A DNA stretch of 64,000 nucleotides from Trichosporon coremiiforme (Eukaryota > Basidiomycota > Tremellomycetes > Trichosporonales > Trichosporonaceae), in NCBI GenBank assembly GCA_039545355.1, contig BCJJ01000012.1:124001-188000 (forward strand), given 5' to 3'. This document shows positions 34,615-44,933 of this stretch, piece after piece. Positions within the stretch are counted from its first letter, which is position 1; each line of letters starts with the position of its first letter. Under the pieces are notes generated by a model, which was not told the origin of the DNA, made no database searches, and saw only the letters and a program-made list of their open reading frames with translations. A program made the translations under genes and the position numbers.

Positions 34615-36774
34615 TTAGACGGGGAGCTTGACGCCGCGCTCGGCGAGCTTGCCGCGCACGTCGCCCGCGACGCGGAGGATCTGGTGCGCCTGGTCCTCGA
34701 ACTGCTCCTTGGAGACGAAGAGGATGCCTGAAACGTTAGCGATGATGAACGAAGCGAGTGGGAGCGATTCGCAGTGTGCTTTGTCCCTTCCACCGTCCCA
34801 AGCTGAGAGGAGCTGTGAGAAGCGGTGGGAAGGAGAAAGTGTGTCGTGCACGGCAGATGACGGTCCACGGCCTCACCCAACACCGTCGGCCACCTGCGCC
34901 CATCGTTGCATGCACGGTGTGCGCCGGTGTGTGCCGACGGGTTGAGCGATACACGATGCGCGGCCGCTGACTGACGCAATGTGGGCTATTGGGTGTGATT
35001 ACCGAGGAATGGAGAAGCGGGACTCGCCGCCAACCTCGGTAATCCGGCCCCGTGTCGCCGGCTCTCAGCTGGGCGGACGGGACGGGTGGAAATGGTGGAA
35101 TTGGTGTCTGAATTTCGAGCACACTTCCCGGCCGATACCCGCTCCAGCACTGGTCGTCATGACCAGCACTGACGATAGAGCCAGCACTGACGATAGAGCA
35201 TGCAATGCAGTGTTGATAGGTAGGACAGTGGAATCATGAGAAGCATCACGCAGCGTGCAATGCGGAACGGTTGGCTCGGCGCTACGCGCCTCACCAAACT
35301 TCGTACTCACCCTGGCAAAGAACGGCCTTGATGATCTGCGCCGAGAGACCCTGGTACCATCCCTTGATGCCCTGCTCGTGGTAGACGTCCTTGAGGATCT
35401 CGAGGGCGCCCTTGGGGACGTGACCGTCGACGTCGTCCGGGGTGTGGCCCTGGAGACGGACCTTGGCGAAGATGTAGGGGTAGGTGACGACGGTGGCGAG
35501 GGTCTTGGACAGGCATCCGAGCCAGAAGGCCTCTCCGACACCGAGCTTGCCGCCCTCGCGGCCCTGGAGGAGGATGCCCTTGCCGCGCTCGAACACACCG
35601 TACGTAATCGCCGGGTTGACGGTGAGGACGAGGCCGGGCTTGAGGCCCGTCCAGAGGGCCGTGATGCCGCCCTCGGACACGATGGAGCGCGCGGTCGCAA
35701 GCAGCGACGGCTCCTGCGCCGCCTTGCCAGTCGCGCCCTTGGGCGGGTTCCAGAGCTGCTGGCGCGTCGCGACGACCGCGACGGGGATGGTGAAGATCTG
35801 CGCGAGCGCGCCGGCCGCAGCGCCGAGGCCGAGCTCGGCACCGGTCCCGAGCGTGGCGACCTTCTTAAGCGCCGCAGTACGCAGGAAGCTGTGGAAGTAG
35901 AAGTACGCGAACTCTGCGGGGGTTGTCAGTCATCTGAGGTCGATTGATGGTGGATTGAATGGGACGCTTGGTTTCAGGCACACCTGACTGCACCCGAGGC
36001 TTAGGCGAGGCGGCGGCGGCTGATGATGCAATCTTTCGAGTGGAGTGGGCATATGCGCAAGCACCAGCGCCGACGAAGAAGCATCCAGCGCACGAGCGCG
36101 CGGTAGTCACCTGCGACGGCGGTGGGGTTTCTCCGTATGCGCGCAATGCACCGCTCAAGAGTGCACGAGCGCTCGCCTCGGGTGTCGGGTGGGGAGCTCG
36201 CGAGCTCGGCTAGACACCTTGCTTTATGGGGGGTTGTGGAGCGCATGTGCACCTCGTTATCGCAAGCAGCGACAGCGGCGAGGAGAAAGACTTACGCATG
36301 GAGAAAGTGTTGATCATGGACGCGGCGAAGCCACGGAAGGTGCCCGCCAGACCCTCGGTGCGGAGGATGCGGATGAGCATGGCGAGCATAGCCATCTTCT
36401 TGGTCTTGTTCGCGAGCGCGACGATCAGCTTCGCGACAGGGTTGCCCCCCTTGGCCTTCTCCTTGATGCTAGGCGAGACCTCGGTCGCCTCGGCCACTTC
36501 CCGCTCGACCTCGTCGTGCGGCAGCGCCTGGATACGCGTCTTGGCCGTGTCGAGGGGGTAGACGAGCCTGGACGTTAGCTGAGATGCGGTTGTGATGGCC
36601 TGCGTAGCTCCACTGCCTCATGCATTCGACCAGACAGGCAAGAGCCTGAGCGTCTAGTCTGCATGCATGGCAGCAATGCCTGCGGCGGACAACGACTCAC
36701 GCATTAGAGAAAATGGCTCCAAGGGCTCCGGCGAGGGCAGAGCCGAATGGGGTGAGCGGTTCCTGCTGGGACAT
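34615..36774 (-). CDS. ANT1: Peroxisomal adenine nucleotide transporter (Ant1/PMP47 type carrier)
   Basis: Mitochondrial-carrier-family protein predicted to exchange ATP and AMP across the peroxisomal membrane for fatty-acid activation. Exons 36774-36701, 36567-36296, 35913-35311 and 34727-34615 give 353 residues. Three carrier signatures are seen: VYPLDTAKTRIQ (repeat 1), FTIPVAVVATRQQ (repeat 2, variant) and VTYPYIFAKVRLQ (repeat 3). The N-terminus LTPFGSALAGALGAIFSN, GLKPGLVLTVNPAITYGVFER and GLSAQIIKAVLCQ are typical of the PMP47/Ant1 subgroup. The last two introns are long (382 and 583 nt), unlike most of the window. Transport substrate is inferred from the subgroup only. Confidence 0.86.
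35163..35198 (+). repeat. Exact 18-bp tandem duplication in an ANT1 intron
   Basis: CCAGCACTGACGATAGAG occurs twice head to tail, with a partial third copy (CCAGCACTG) at 35144-35152. It lies inside the 583-nt third intron of the carrier gene. Confidence 0.9.
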
Positions 36775-37671
36775 GGCTGTTGCTGTGTTCTGGGTCTACT
36801 TGGGTCTGATGGGGAAGACAAGAAAGGACAGCGTGCTAGTCGGAGTAGACGATGTAGACGACAGTTGAACAGTTGGACAAAAGTCAAAGAGGTGGGAGAG
36901 TTGGCAAGTCGGGAAGGTGGAGAGGTGGTGCGGGCGGTGAGTGGGCCAGAGTGGTCAGGCGGAGTAACAAACTCTCTCTGTCAAGGTGAAGCACAGTGAG
37001 AGAGCCACTGCAGCTAAGGCTAAGGTGTCAAGGATAAGGATATCGGCACGACCGGCCGCAGACGTCCGAGTGGCCCAGCGTACAGGGTGGTGGGGCTCGC
37101 CGGCTCGAGTGTTTGCCGGCAATCCACCCACCGACATAGCCAGCCCAGGTTGACCTCACAGCCGAAGCCCGCGCACCTCCACCTACACCATGTAGCCGAG
37201 GTCACGTGATTAGGCACACGGCCCCGCGCCCGTGGAGTTAGTCGTAGCTTCGCTGGTTCGCTCGCTCGCATCTCCGCATGTCCTCGGCATTGGTTGCGGC
37301 TGGGTTCAGAAGCGATGGGGTTTGTCATGCTCTCATGCTCTGCTTCCTTTCTGTCGTGTCTCATCCTCATGAATAAAGAGTGCGTAACCTCCCCTGACCC
37401 CTCAACCTGCCTTGCCCGCCGGTTGCGTACCTGCTTTTTTCTGACGCTCTGATTTCTGATCACGATCACACAATCGGCTGCCCGGACGCCGCCACCGCCT
37501 GATCTCAGGGGCGCACCTCGGCGCGAGGTACGAGGCATGACCAAAGCATCTTTACTTCATCTCCTGCTTGCGCCTGATTATGATGCACCCGCACACTGCA
37601 CACTCTCCTAAACACACATACATCCCTTCTCCTTCCATTAAAATGCGTATCTACAACGCCCCGCTGCTATC
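36775..37671. other. ANT1 promoter and APL2 3' flank
   Basis: About 900 bp upstream of the carrier gene and downstream of beta-adaptin. No credible gene, RNA or repeat is seen on either strand. Confidence 0.35.
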
Positions 37672-39974
37672 TTAGAACAGGAGGTCGCTCTGCTGCCCCT
37701 GGTTGTTCCGCGGCTGCGGCACGTCCGTCTGGTACCCTCCTCCGCCGAGCAGGTCAATCTCCGCAAGCTGCGCGTACGGGTCGTTTGACACCTGCTGGGT
37801 CGCTTGTCCGTTTTCATTCCCATTCATCGCCGGGCGAGCGGGGACTGACGGCTGCTCGGCAGCAGCAGCCGCGGCGGGAGCGCCAGTTGGCTGCGGCGCA
37901 ACATCGGATGAGCGCGGGGCGCGTGGCCGTGACGCAGGGCCGCCGAAAGATGTGATCAGGTGCCGCTTCGAGGCGAGGTTGAGTGCGGGCGAGTCAGGGA
38001 GGAAACGCGGCTTCGCCGTTCGGATGAACGTCTCGGGGTTCTTGTGGTAGATACTGCCCAGCGTGCCCGTGTGTAGCAGCAGCTGGTCGAGCATGCCCCG
38101 GTCCATGCGATCCGTCTCGGTCGAGATCACGGGCTTGTCGCTGAGCACGACTTCGCGGGCTGCCGTCGGGTTTGTCGTCAACAGGCGCCAGTACATGAAT
38201 CCCTGTGGGGTCAGCTATGTCGTCGTCCATTGCCAGCTGGGGCTACTCACTCGGTCACGCAGATCCGGGTTCTCCGCCTCCTCCGTCGCAAGCTTGAGGA
38301 TCTTCGGGAGCAGCTCCTGCGCCGCCGTCGGACGGCGGATGAACAGCTTCACCGTCGCCGTCAAGAGCGCAAGCTGGACCTCGTTCGTCTCCTCCTTGAA
38401 CGTGAACATGAAGTCCTCGAGAAGCTCGTCCGAGTTCTCGATGCGGTCCGAGTACTGCCCAACGATCCAGATCATGGCGGCCTTGGCCTCGGGCTCGTCG
38501 AGGACGTCGAGGTTCTCGCACAGAATGCTGATGACACGCTCGTACTTGGAGGGGTATCTCCGGAAGATGTCCTTAATGACGACGATGGCCTCCTGGACAA
38601 CGTACGAGATCTTGGTCTTCATCAACTCGAGAAGCACCATGACACACTGGTCGGCCGCGGTGCCGATCTTGATCGCGAGACGACCGATAGAGCGCACCGC
38701 CTTGCGCACAAAGTCGACGTCGACCTCGGACGCATACTCCTTCAGCTCTGTCAGGACTTCGGACACGTTCTCCTCCCGCGTCAGACGGTACATGATCTCG
38801 AGTTTGGCGAGCTTCACGTATACCGGGTCGTTGTACTTGCAGAAGAAGACCTTGACCTCGTTCTGGAGCACGGTCGGCCGCCGCTGGATGATGAGGAGGA
38901 TGTTACGCAGTCCGACGTACTGCACCTCCGGCCCAGAAGACAGCAGCGTCACGAGAGGCGGGCCCATTTTCCGCTCGAGCATGCGGATCAACTGCTCGTC
39001 CTCCATGTAGTTCATGAGGTAGAGCACGACCTTGATCGTGGTCAAGACGACGGCCGAGTTGGCGTGCTGCAGGCGAACTGAGATGCGCTCCGCGAGCATC
39101 TCGGCGTCCATCGCCGTCTGCGGAATAAAGCTCATGAGCGACTCGAGGATGTAGATCTGGCCCCATTCCGAGCATTCTCCGAGCGCCGCGACGAGCTTGC
39201 CGGCCACAGTGGCGTTCAGCCTTAGTGTGATGTCCGAGGAGCGGTCCGAGATCTCGACGAGCGATGCGACAGCGTTCGCGACGACCGTCGGGTTGTGATC
39301 GGCCAGTAAGTCGCGCAGCATGGCGACAAAGTTCTCCCGCTCGATCGTCTTCTTCCCGTAGTCGGACGCGTAGAGCTTGGCGACCGCGATCGCGGCCGTC
39401 TTGCGCACATACGGGTCCTGATCCTCGAGCGCGTGCCGCAACGGGTCCACCAGCGCCTGGATGATAGACGGGAGCGGGATGGATGACATCGTGCGAATAG
39501 CGAGAGCGCGGATCAGTGGGTTTCTATCCGCACAATCCTGTCGTCAGCTCCAGGGACCTCACAGTAGCTTACCGAGAGGAAGCCTCCGATCGCATGGGCC
39601 ACCTCGTCCGGTCTCGATCGTCCATAGTTGACGAGATACAGATATACCACTGCCTGTCAGTTAAGGCCGGTGTTAACCTAACTCACTCTTCTTGATCTCC
39701 AGGACCTGGATTTGCATTGCCTGGATGATCTCGGGGAACAACGGAGACACTGTGGTGAGTTCAAGGCGACAAGCTCCGAACTCACTGTCGTTGCCCATCG
39801 TCATGTTAGCTACGATCTTCTTGAGCGCTGTCGTCTTCTTGCGCTGGAACGCCTTGTCGCGCCTGTCTCCCGCGTTGCGGAGCTCATCGCGGAGGTCCTG
39901 GATCTTCCCCCGGGCTGGGGCGTCAGTTGACATCTGCTACGTTCAAACTCACTGAAGAGCTTTGCGTCGGCCAT
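37672..39974 (-). CDS. APL2: AP-1 clathrin adaptor beta subunit
   Basis: Large subunit of the AP-1 adaptor for clathrin-coated vesicles at the trans-Golgi and endosomes. Six exons: 39974-39953, 39914-39786, 39749-39687, 39649-39573, 39537-38251 and 38202-37672, giving 702 residues. The adaptin trunk is clear: GKIQDLRDELRNAG, KKTTALKKIVANMTMGND, VYLYLVNYGR, NPLIRALAIRTMSSI, DQDPYVRKTAAIAVAKLY and GFMYWRLL. After the trunk comes a short Ala/Pro/Gln-rich hinge with EIDLLGGGG and a final SDLLF, possible clathrin-box-like acidic-dileucine motifs. No C-terminal appendage (ear) domain is present, so the protein is similar in size to yeast Apl2 and shorter than animal AP1B1. It diverges from BOL3. 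Confidence 0.93.
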
Positions 39975-40458
39975 GGTGGAGCGCGTCTCTGATCCGCTCT
40001 GGGCGGCGGTTGATCGGCGGACGTGGGGAGTCGGTGCTGGAAACTAAGGCGTGGGTGGAGGGTGCGCGCTGCGCTGTGTAGAGGCGGATTAGGCGTAAGC
40101 GTATACGAGGTCGTGTAAATGCGGAGATAGGTCGTGAAATGTTCTGAAAGGAAGAGTGAGGTGTGTGTGATGTTGTTGTCGAGGACGAGGAGTGCCGTCG
40201 TCGGCACGTCGAGCAGTCGCAGGCCGCAGGGTGATCCAGCCAGGTCGCGCCCGATCGTGACATCGTGGCTGTGGCTCCGGCCTGTCCGTGTCTCAATTTA
40301 CTCCCGCCAAGCGCTCAAGGAGGGGAACCTCCACTTTCTTTCTCAGCCAGGTTCGGCTGGCTGTACATGAGGCGACGGCCGAGTGCATGAGATGACTGAG
40401 AATTCATTGGGCCCGAAGTCTCGAGCTTGACTCTTGTTGTTCCAAATAATCCAAAATA
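39975..40458. promoter_or_regulatory. Divergent promoter APL2 / BOL3
   Basis: A 484-bp spacer between divergent starts with no coding signal and no recognised element. Confidence 0.35.
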
Positions 40459-40893
40459 ATGTCCCTCCTTCGTTCTGCCTTCCCTCGTCTGACCCGGTCA
40501 GCTCCCTTTGCCCAGCTCGCCGCGCTGCGGTCATACTCTGCCCGTGTCGCGCGCGAGGGCATGGGCGAGGGCGAGAAGTCCATCTACGACAAGCTCGACC
40601 AGCGCTTCCCCGGCAAGCAGCTCGAGGTCCAGGACGTCTCGGGTGAGTCACTTCAGGCGCAGCTTCGGAGGCTTCGGTCAGCTAGCTAACAATACAGGCG
40701 GCTGCGGCTCGTTCTACGCCATCCTCATCTCTTCCCCCGAGTTCGCTGGCCTGTCCATGGTCAAGCAGCACAAGCTCGTTAACGACTGCCTGAAGGAGGA
40801 CATTGCCGGTATCCACGGTCTGCAGGTCAGCTAGCTCGTGCGCAAATCCTTGCTGACATTCAGCTCAAGACAATCGCCGAGAAGGACGATTAA
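40459..40893 (+). CDS. BOL3: BolA-like mitochondrial protein (Bol3)
   Basis: Mitochondrial BolA-family protein that helps pass 4Fe-4S clusters to client enzymes. Exons 40459-40642, 40698-40825 and 40864-40893 give 113 residues. The first about 30 residues form a basic presequence (LLRSAFPRLTRSAPFAQLAALRSYSA). The BolA domain has SIYDKLDQRFPGKQLEVQDVSG, the cluster-ligand region GGCGSFYAI, and the helix-turn motif KQHKLVNDCLKEDIAGIHGLQLKT. The conserved cysteine and the C-terminal histidine of the family are present. The 30-nt last exon is supported by the frame and by KTIAEKDD. Confidence 0.93.
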
Positions 40894-41125
40894 AGCAATC
40901 GGCGCTGCATGCAACTTAGACGACGAAAAAAAGAGACGGAGAAGAAGCAACACACATCTCTCTATTACATCTCGCGCTCATGTACACAAACTATGCATTG
41001 TTATGACAGTATACGGCCGCATGCTGCATGCTGGGACAGTGGGTGCGCAATGGGTCGGGGCTCGCTCGCTCGCGCTGCGAGCTACGAGCAGACGGTGAGA
41101 AGACATATCAGAGACGGAAGATAAT

Positions 41126-42616
41126 CTAATCAGTGGCGGCGGGCGTGCCGGCGTCGGGGGTGGCGTCGTCGTCCTCCTCCTCGTCCTCGGCAGCACCGTT
41201 GGCCGCGGCGCCGTTGGCAGCGTTCTTCTTCTTGTTCTTTTTCTTGTTCTTCTTCTTCTTGCTCGCGCTCGTCCGGGTGAGGATCTCGTATCCGGTCTCA
41301 GTGATGAGGATGGTCTCCTCGAACTGGGCGCTGCGCTTGCCGTCGAGCGTGACGGCGGTCCAGTCGTCGCGCCAGTGGTCGAGGTTGGCGGTGCCCATGT
41401 TGATCATGGGCTCGATCGTGAAGATGTTGCCGGCCTCCATGCGGCCAGGCGTCTTGGAGTTGGCGTAGTGCACAATCGTCGGCGCGCAGTGGAACAGGTG
41501 GTGGATACCGTGGCCCGTATACCGGCGCACGATGCTGTAGCCCTTGGGCTTGACGATGGACTCGATTTTGTTTCCGATCTCGCGGTAGGGGACGCCGGGC
41601 TTGCAGATCTTGATCGCCTCGTCCATCGACTCCTTCGTCGTCTTGATCAGGTCGAGCGACTTCTCGTCACACTTGCCGACGGGGTAGGTCGCGTTCAGGT
41701 CACCGTGGAATCCGCCGTAGTACAGCGACACGTCGAGGTTGATGATGTCGCCCTCCTCCAGCGGTCGCTTGTCGGGGATACCGTGGCAGATGACCTCGTT
41801 CACACTCGTGCACACCGACTTGGGGAACTTGGCGTAGTTCAGCGGCGAAGGGTAGGCTCCGCGGTCGACACAGGCCTGGTGGCAGATCGCATCGAGCTCG
41901 TCCGTCGTGATGCCGGGACGGATGAACGACGCAGTGTAGTCGAGCACCTCGCGCGAGAGCTGGGGTCAGCTCAAGCCTGGACGACAAAAAGCTCCTCCCG
42001 ATCATACTCACCTTGCACACCTTACGCATGCCCTCGATCTCCTCGGCGTTGCACACCTTGACGCCGCGCTCACGCACAGCCTCGGAGGGGGAGAAGCCCT
42101 GCGCTGATTGTCAATTCATCGTTCATCTGGCTCGTCAACTCACGGTGGTCGGCGTAGTCCGGACGAGGGATGTGCGCGGGAACCTCGCGCTTCTCGGACA
42201 GCGGGTAGACCGGTCGCAGCGGGCCGGTGAACTTGTAGTCGCGCATCTGGGGCGGGATCGTGGCGTCGGACTCCTCGTTCTTCTCGACCGCCATCTGCAC
42301 AATGTTGTGCACTAGCTTGTGCTGGACCTGTATTTGTCAGTTGAGCGCCATCAGAGCTGCAACGTCCGTGGACATACCCCTGCATCGTCAGCTAACGTTC
42401 ACGTCTCCACAGCTGCCGCGTCGTGCCACCACTCGCGCAACGCCGCGACGCATCACAACTCACAGTTCTTCTTGAAGCAGTCCTGGTCACAGAAAAAACT
42501 GTTCTGAATGCCGAGCCTGGATCCTGTCAGTTTGGGGGGTTGAGCTCAACTCACTTCTTGCACATCGGGCACTCGAGGCGAGACGCCTCCCTGCATTCGC
42601 AGCCGGCGCAGAGCAT
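41126..42616 (-). CDS. MAP1: Methionine aminopeptidase 1
   Basis: Removes initiator Met from nascent chains at the ribosome. Exons 42616-42555, 42516-42464, 42379-42378 (2 nt), 42327-42144, 42103-42012 and 41959-41126 give 408 residues. The N-terminal zinc fingers are seen as CAGCECREASRLECPMC and FFCDQDCFKKNW, then HKLVH. The catalytic domain has the metal ligands in LDVSLYYGGFHGDLNAT, TGHGIHH, FTIEPM and AQFEETILIT. The Trp after FKKN, invariant in the finger, is encoded by T plus the 2-nt exon GG; direct joining of the flanking exons would break the frame. The C-terminus carries an unusual Lys/Asn-rich then acidic tail of about 45 residues. The start codon follows AACACG and opens directly into the finger. 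Confidence 0.93.
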
Positions 42617-43069
42617 CGTGTTTTGTTCTGGGTGTGGGTGACGAGGACAAAGACAGGCAGCGGCGGCGGTTAAGGATCGGTCATGTCGATGGGCTTGCCT
42701 CCTGGACCTCGGAAATTGAGGTCACGTGCCCACATCCCTGGACGTTGCCACCGAGGTCCGAAGCTGACCCCCTGTCCTAGGCTCCGCGGGCGCTCCGTCT
42801 GACTCAGACGACCGTACTTCTGGGCCTCCGTCTTAGTCTTCGGAGCCCGCGCAACGCCTTCTGGGCTCCGTTCTAAATGCACTCTGCAACGCTGTGAAGT
42901 CTCACGAAACCTATGGCCATATTGGCCTCTGACCTAATCTCAAGACACGACCCTTTTCCCCTTCCCCCTGACTCCGCCGACGTCGGATTCGGCCGGCACA
43001 TGCATCAGACGGGGTAATTAGAATGGTGAATGTTCATACACTGCTTGTTGTGACTGCTTCTGCCTAGAT
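42617..43069. other. MAP1 upstream region and PHB1 3' flank
   Basis: 453 bp with no coding signal. It presumably holds the MAP1 promoter and the PHB1 terminator. Confidence 0.35.
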
Positions 43070-44308
43070 TTACACCTTGCTGTTCTGGTCCTGGACCTGG
43101 AGCAGGAGGTTCGACGAGCTCGAGGGAACGTACGAGACGTTGCGCGACTGGGCGAGCGTGTTGGCTGAGTTTTGTTAGCTGTCGTCGCATGCTAAACCCA
43201 GCTACGTTGCTTGCAAAGCAGAGCAAATCCTTGTACTCACCAACATCCCGTGCCGTCTCGATCTTGCGGAACTGGACGAAAGCATCTCCGGCCTTGTTGA
43301 GGGCCGCGGAGATGACGGCGGCAGCCTCGGCCTCTCCCTCGGCGCGGATGACGGCGGCCTGGCGCTCCTGCTCGGCCTTCTCGACAACGAACTTGGCACG
43401 CTCGGCGTCCTGCTGCGCGATCTGCTTCTGCTCGACGGCCGACGTGAACTCCTTTCCGAACCTGGGGGTCAGCTTGCCTTCTCAACGGGCTAGCGTACGT
43501 CATGTGGGTCTGCTGTTAGCTATCTTTAACAGGCTGGGCAACTTGGCAATACGCACGATGGAAACATCCTCGAGCTCGATACCGAAGTCCTTGGCACGGT
43601 TCAGGAGGTCGTCGCGGATACGCGCCGAGACGATCTCGCGGTTCGTGATGAGCTCGGACGCGTCGAATTGGGCCACAATCGCCTTCAGCACCTCGTTTCC
43701 GATCGAGGGAAGGACACGCTCATCGTAGCTGCGCATGTCAGCTCACTGCTTCAGCGCTTGTGGGGCTTGGACTCACTCCTGTCCGAGGTTCTGGTAGATC
43801 TGCGGGAGCTTGTTGATGTTCGGCCTGGACATGACACGGAGCGTGATCGAGACCATCTGCATGTCCTTGGATCCCGTCGTCGTCGAGATGTTGCGCGGCT
43901 TGATGCGGATGTCGTAAAGGATCGCGCGCTGCATCCAGGGGACAAGAAGGTGCGTTCCCTCGCCGACGGACTGACATTAGCTCGACGCTTCAAGAGACGC
44001 AGCTAGAGAGGGGAAGACACTCACGTTGGGAAGAACACCCTTGAAACGGTCGAACATGACGGCACGGTATCCACCGGGGACGTCGTACATGGCCGAGTCA
44101 ATGACGGCCGCGCCGATCGCGAGGGGGACTGAACATTAGCCATGACCATTCCACCTGGCCAACTGGGTATCACCGCGCTACTAGTGAGGAAGTCATTTGC
44201 CGTCGACCGTCGCCAGTTTCCGAACAACGACTCCTTCGAGGCGCCGAAAAAGCATGACCGAACCAACTACGCACCGACAAACCGTCCGAGGTTCTGAGCG
44301 AAGGCCAT
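43070..44308 (-). CDS. PHB1: Prohibitin 1
   Basis: SPFH-domain inner-membrane protein that forms ring complexes with Phb2 and regulates the m-AAA protease and membrane organisation. Exons 44308-44275, 44128-44025, 43970-43777, 43728-43557, 43509-43499 (11 nt), 43461-43241 and 43164-43070 give 276 residues, the Phb1 length. Key blocks are [66 protein letters not shown] and [28 protein letters not shown], followed by the coiled-coil segment. The 11-nt exon supplies THMT and is preceded by a tandem CAGCAG acceptor, so an extra Gln is possible. The shorter N-terminus argues for Phb1 rather than Phb2. Confidence 0.94.
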
Positions 44309-44933
44309 CCTAGTGTTGTTGCTGTGGTGTAGTGAGCTGTCGAAGCTGGTGACCCGGCTGTAGAATTATGAGAACGGCAAAGAAACTCGCTGACGTCCTT
44401 ACCTCGGCGGAGGCACGGAAGCAAATCGCCCCGGCAGGCATCACTGACGTCGTTCCTCGTTCGGACCGCAGTGGTGAGCGATTCGTAATCTCCCGCCTGG
44501 CTGGTGGCTCAATCGCTTCTCGGCGACTACTAACGAGGTCCATGTATGCTACTAAGGTGCACTCTGCGACAACGAGAACTCGGAACTCCGAAAACAGTGC
44601 AAGTCATGGCATAGGTCAGTCAGTTTAGAGCGTCACTCGCACCAATTGCACCAGGGGAACGTGGCAGCACAGCTACTTTCATTTCTTCTTCCTTCCTTAC
44701 ACCCTTTCGCTATAGTCTATGAGAACCCATCTATTGAGGAGAGAGAAAAATGAAAACAACCTTGTATTGTAAAAACCCATCTATTGATCCCTTACGAAGG
44801 GAGTATACGTTGCTGTGTGTACAGGTGAACCGAAAGTGAATATGCAAAAAAGCATTGCGGGAGGCGAAGTTGATGTTGTTTGAGGGGGAGGGAGAGTTAG
44901 AGAGAGTGAGTGTTAGAACGAACGAGGGGGGGA
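44309..44933. other. PHB1 upstream region and PMC1 3' flank
   Basis: 625 bp without a gene. It contains a 14-bp direct repeat (see next entry) in the AT-rich 3' flank of PMC1. Confidence 0.4.
44724..44787 (+). repeat. 14-bp direct repeat, 50 bp apart
   Basis: AACCCATCTATTGA occurs at 44724-44737 and again at 44774-44787 in the 3' flank of PMC1. Function is unknown; it could be a chance or duplication trace in a 3' UTR. Confidence 0.8.

Noticed and set aside
42140..42385. Alternative reading of the MAP1 region that ignores the 2-nt exon
   Set aside because: Direct joining or read-through gives a frame without the conserved W..HKLVH block or runs into stop codons, so the microexon model fits better.
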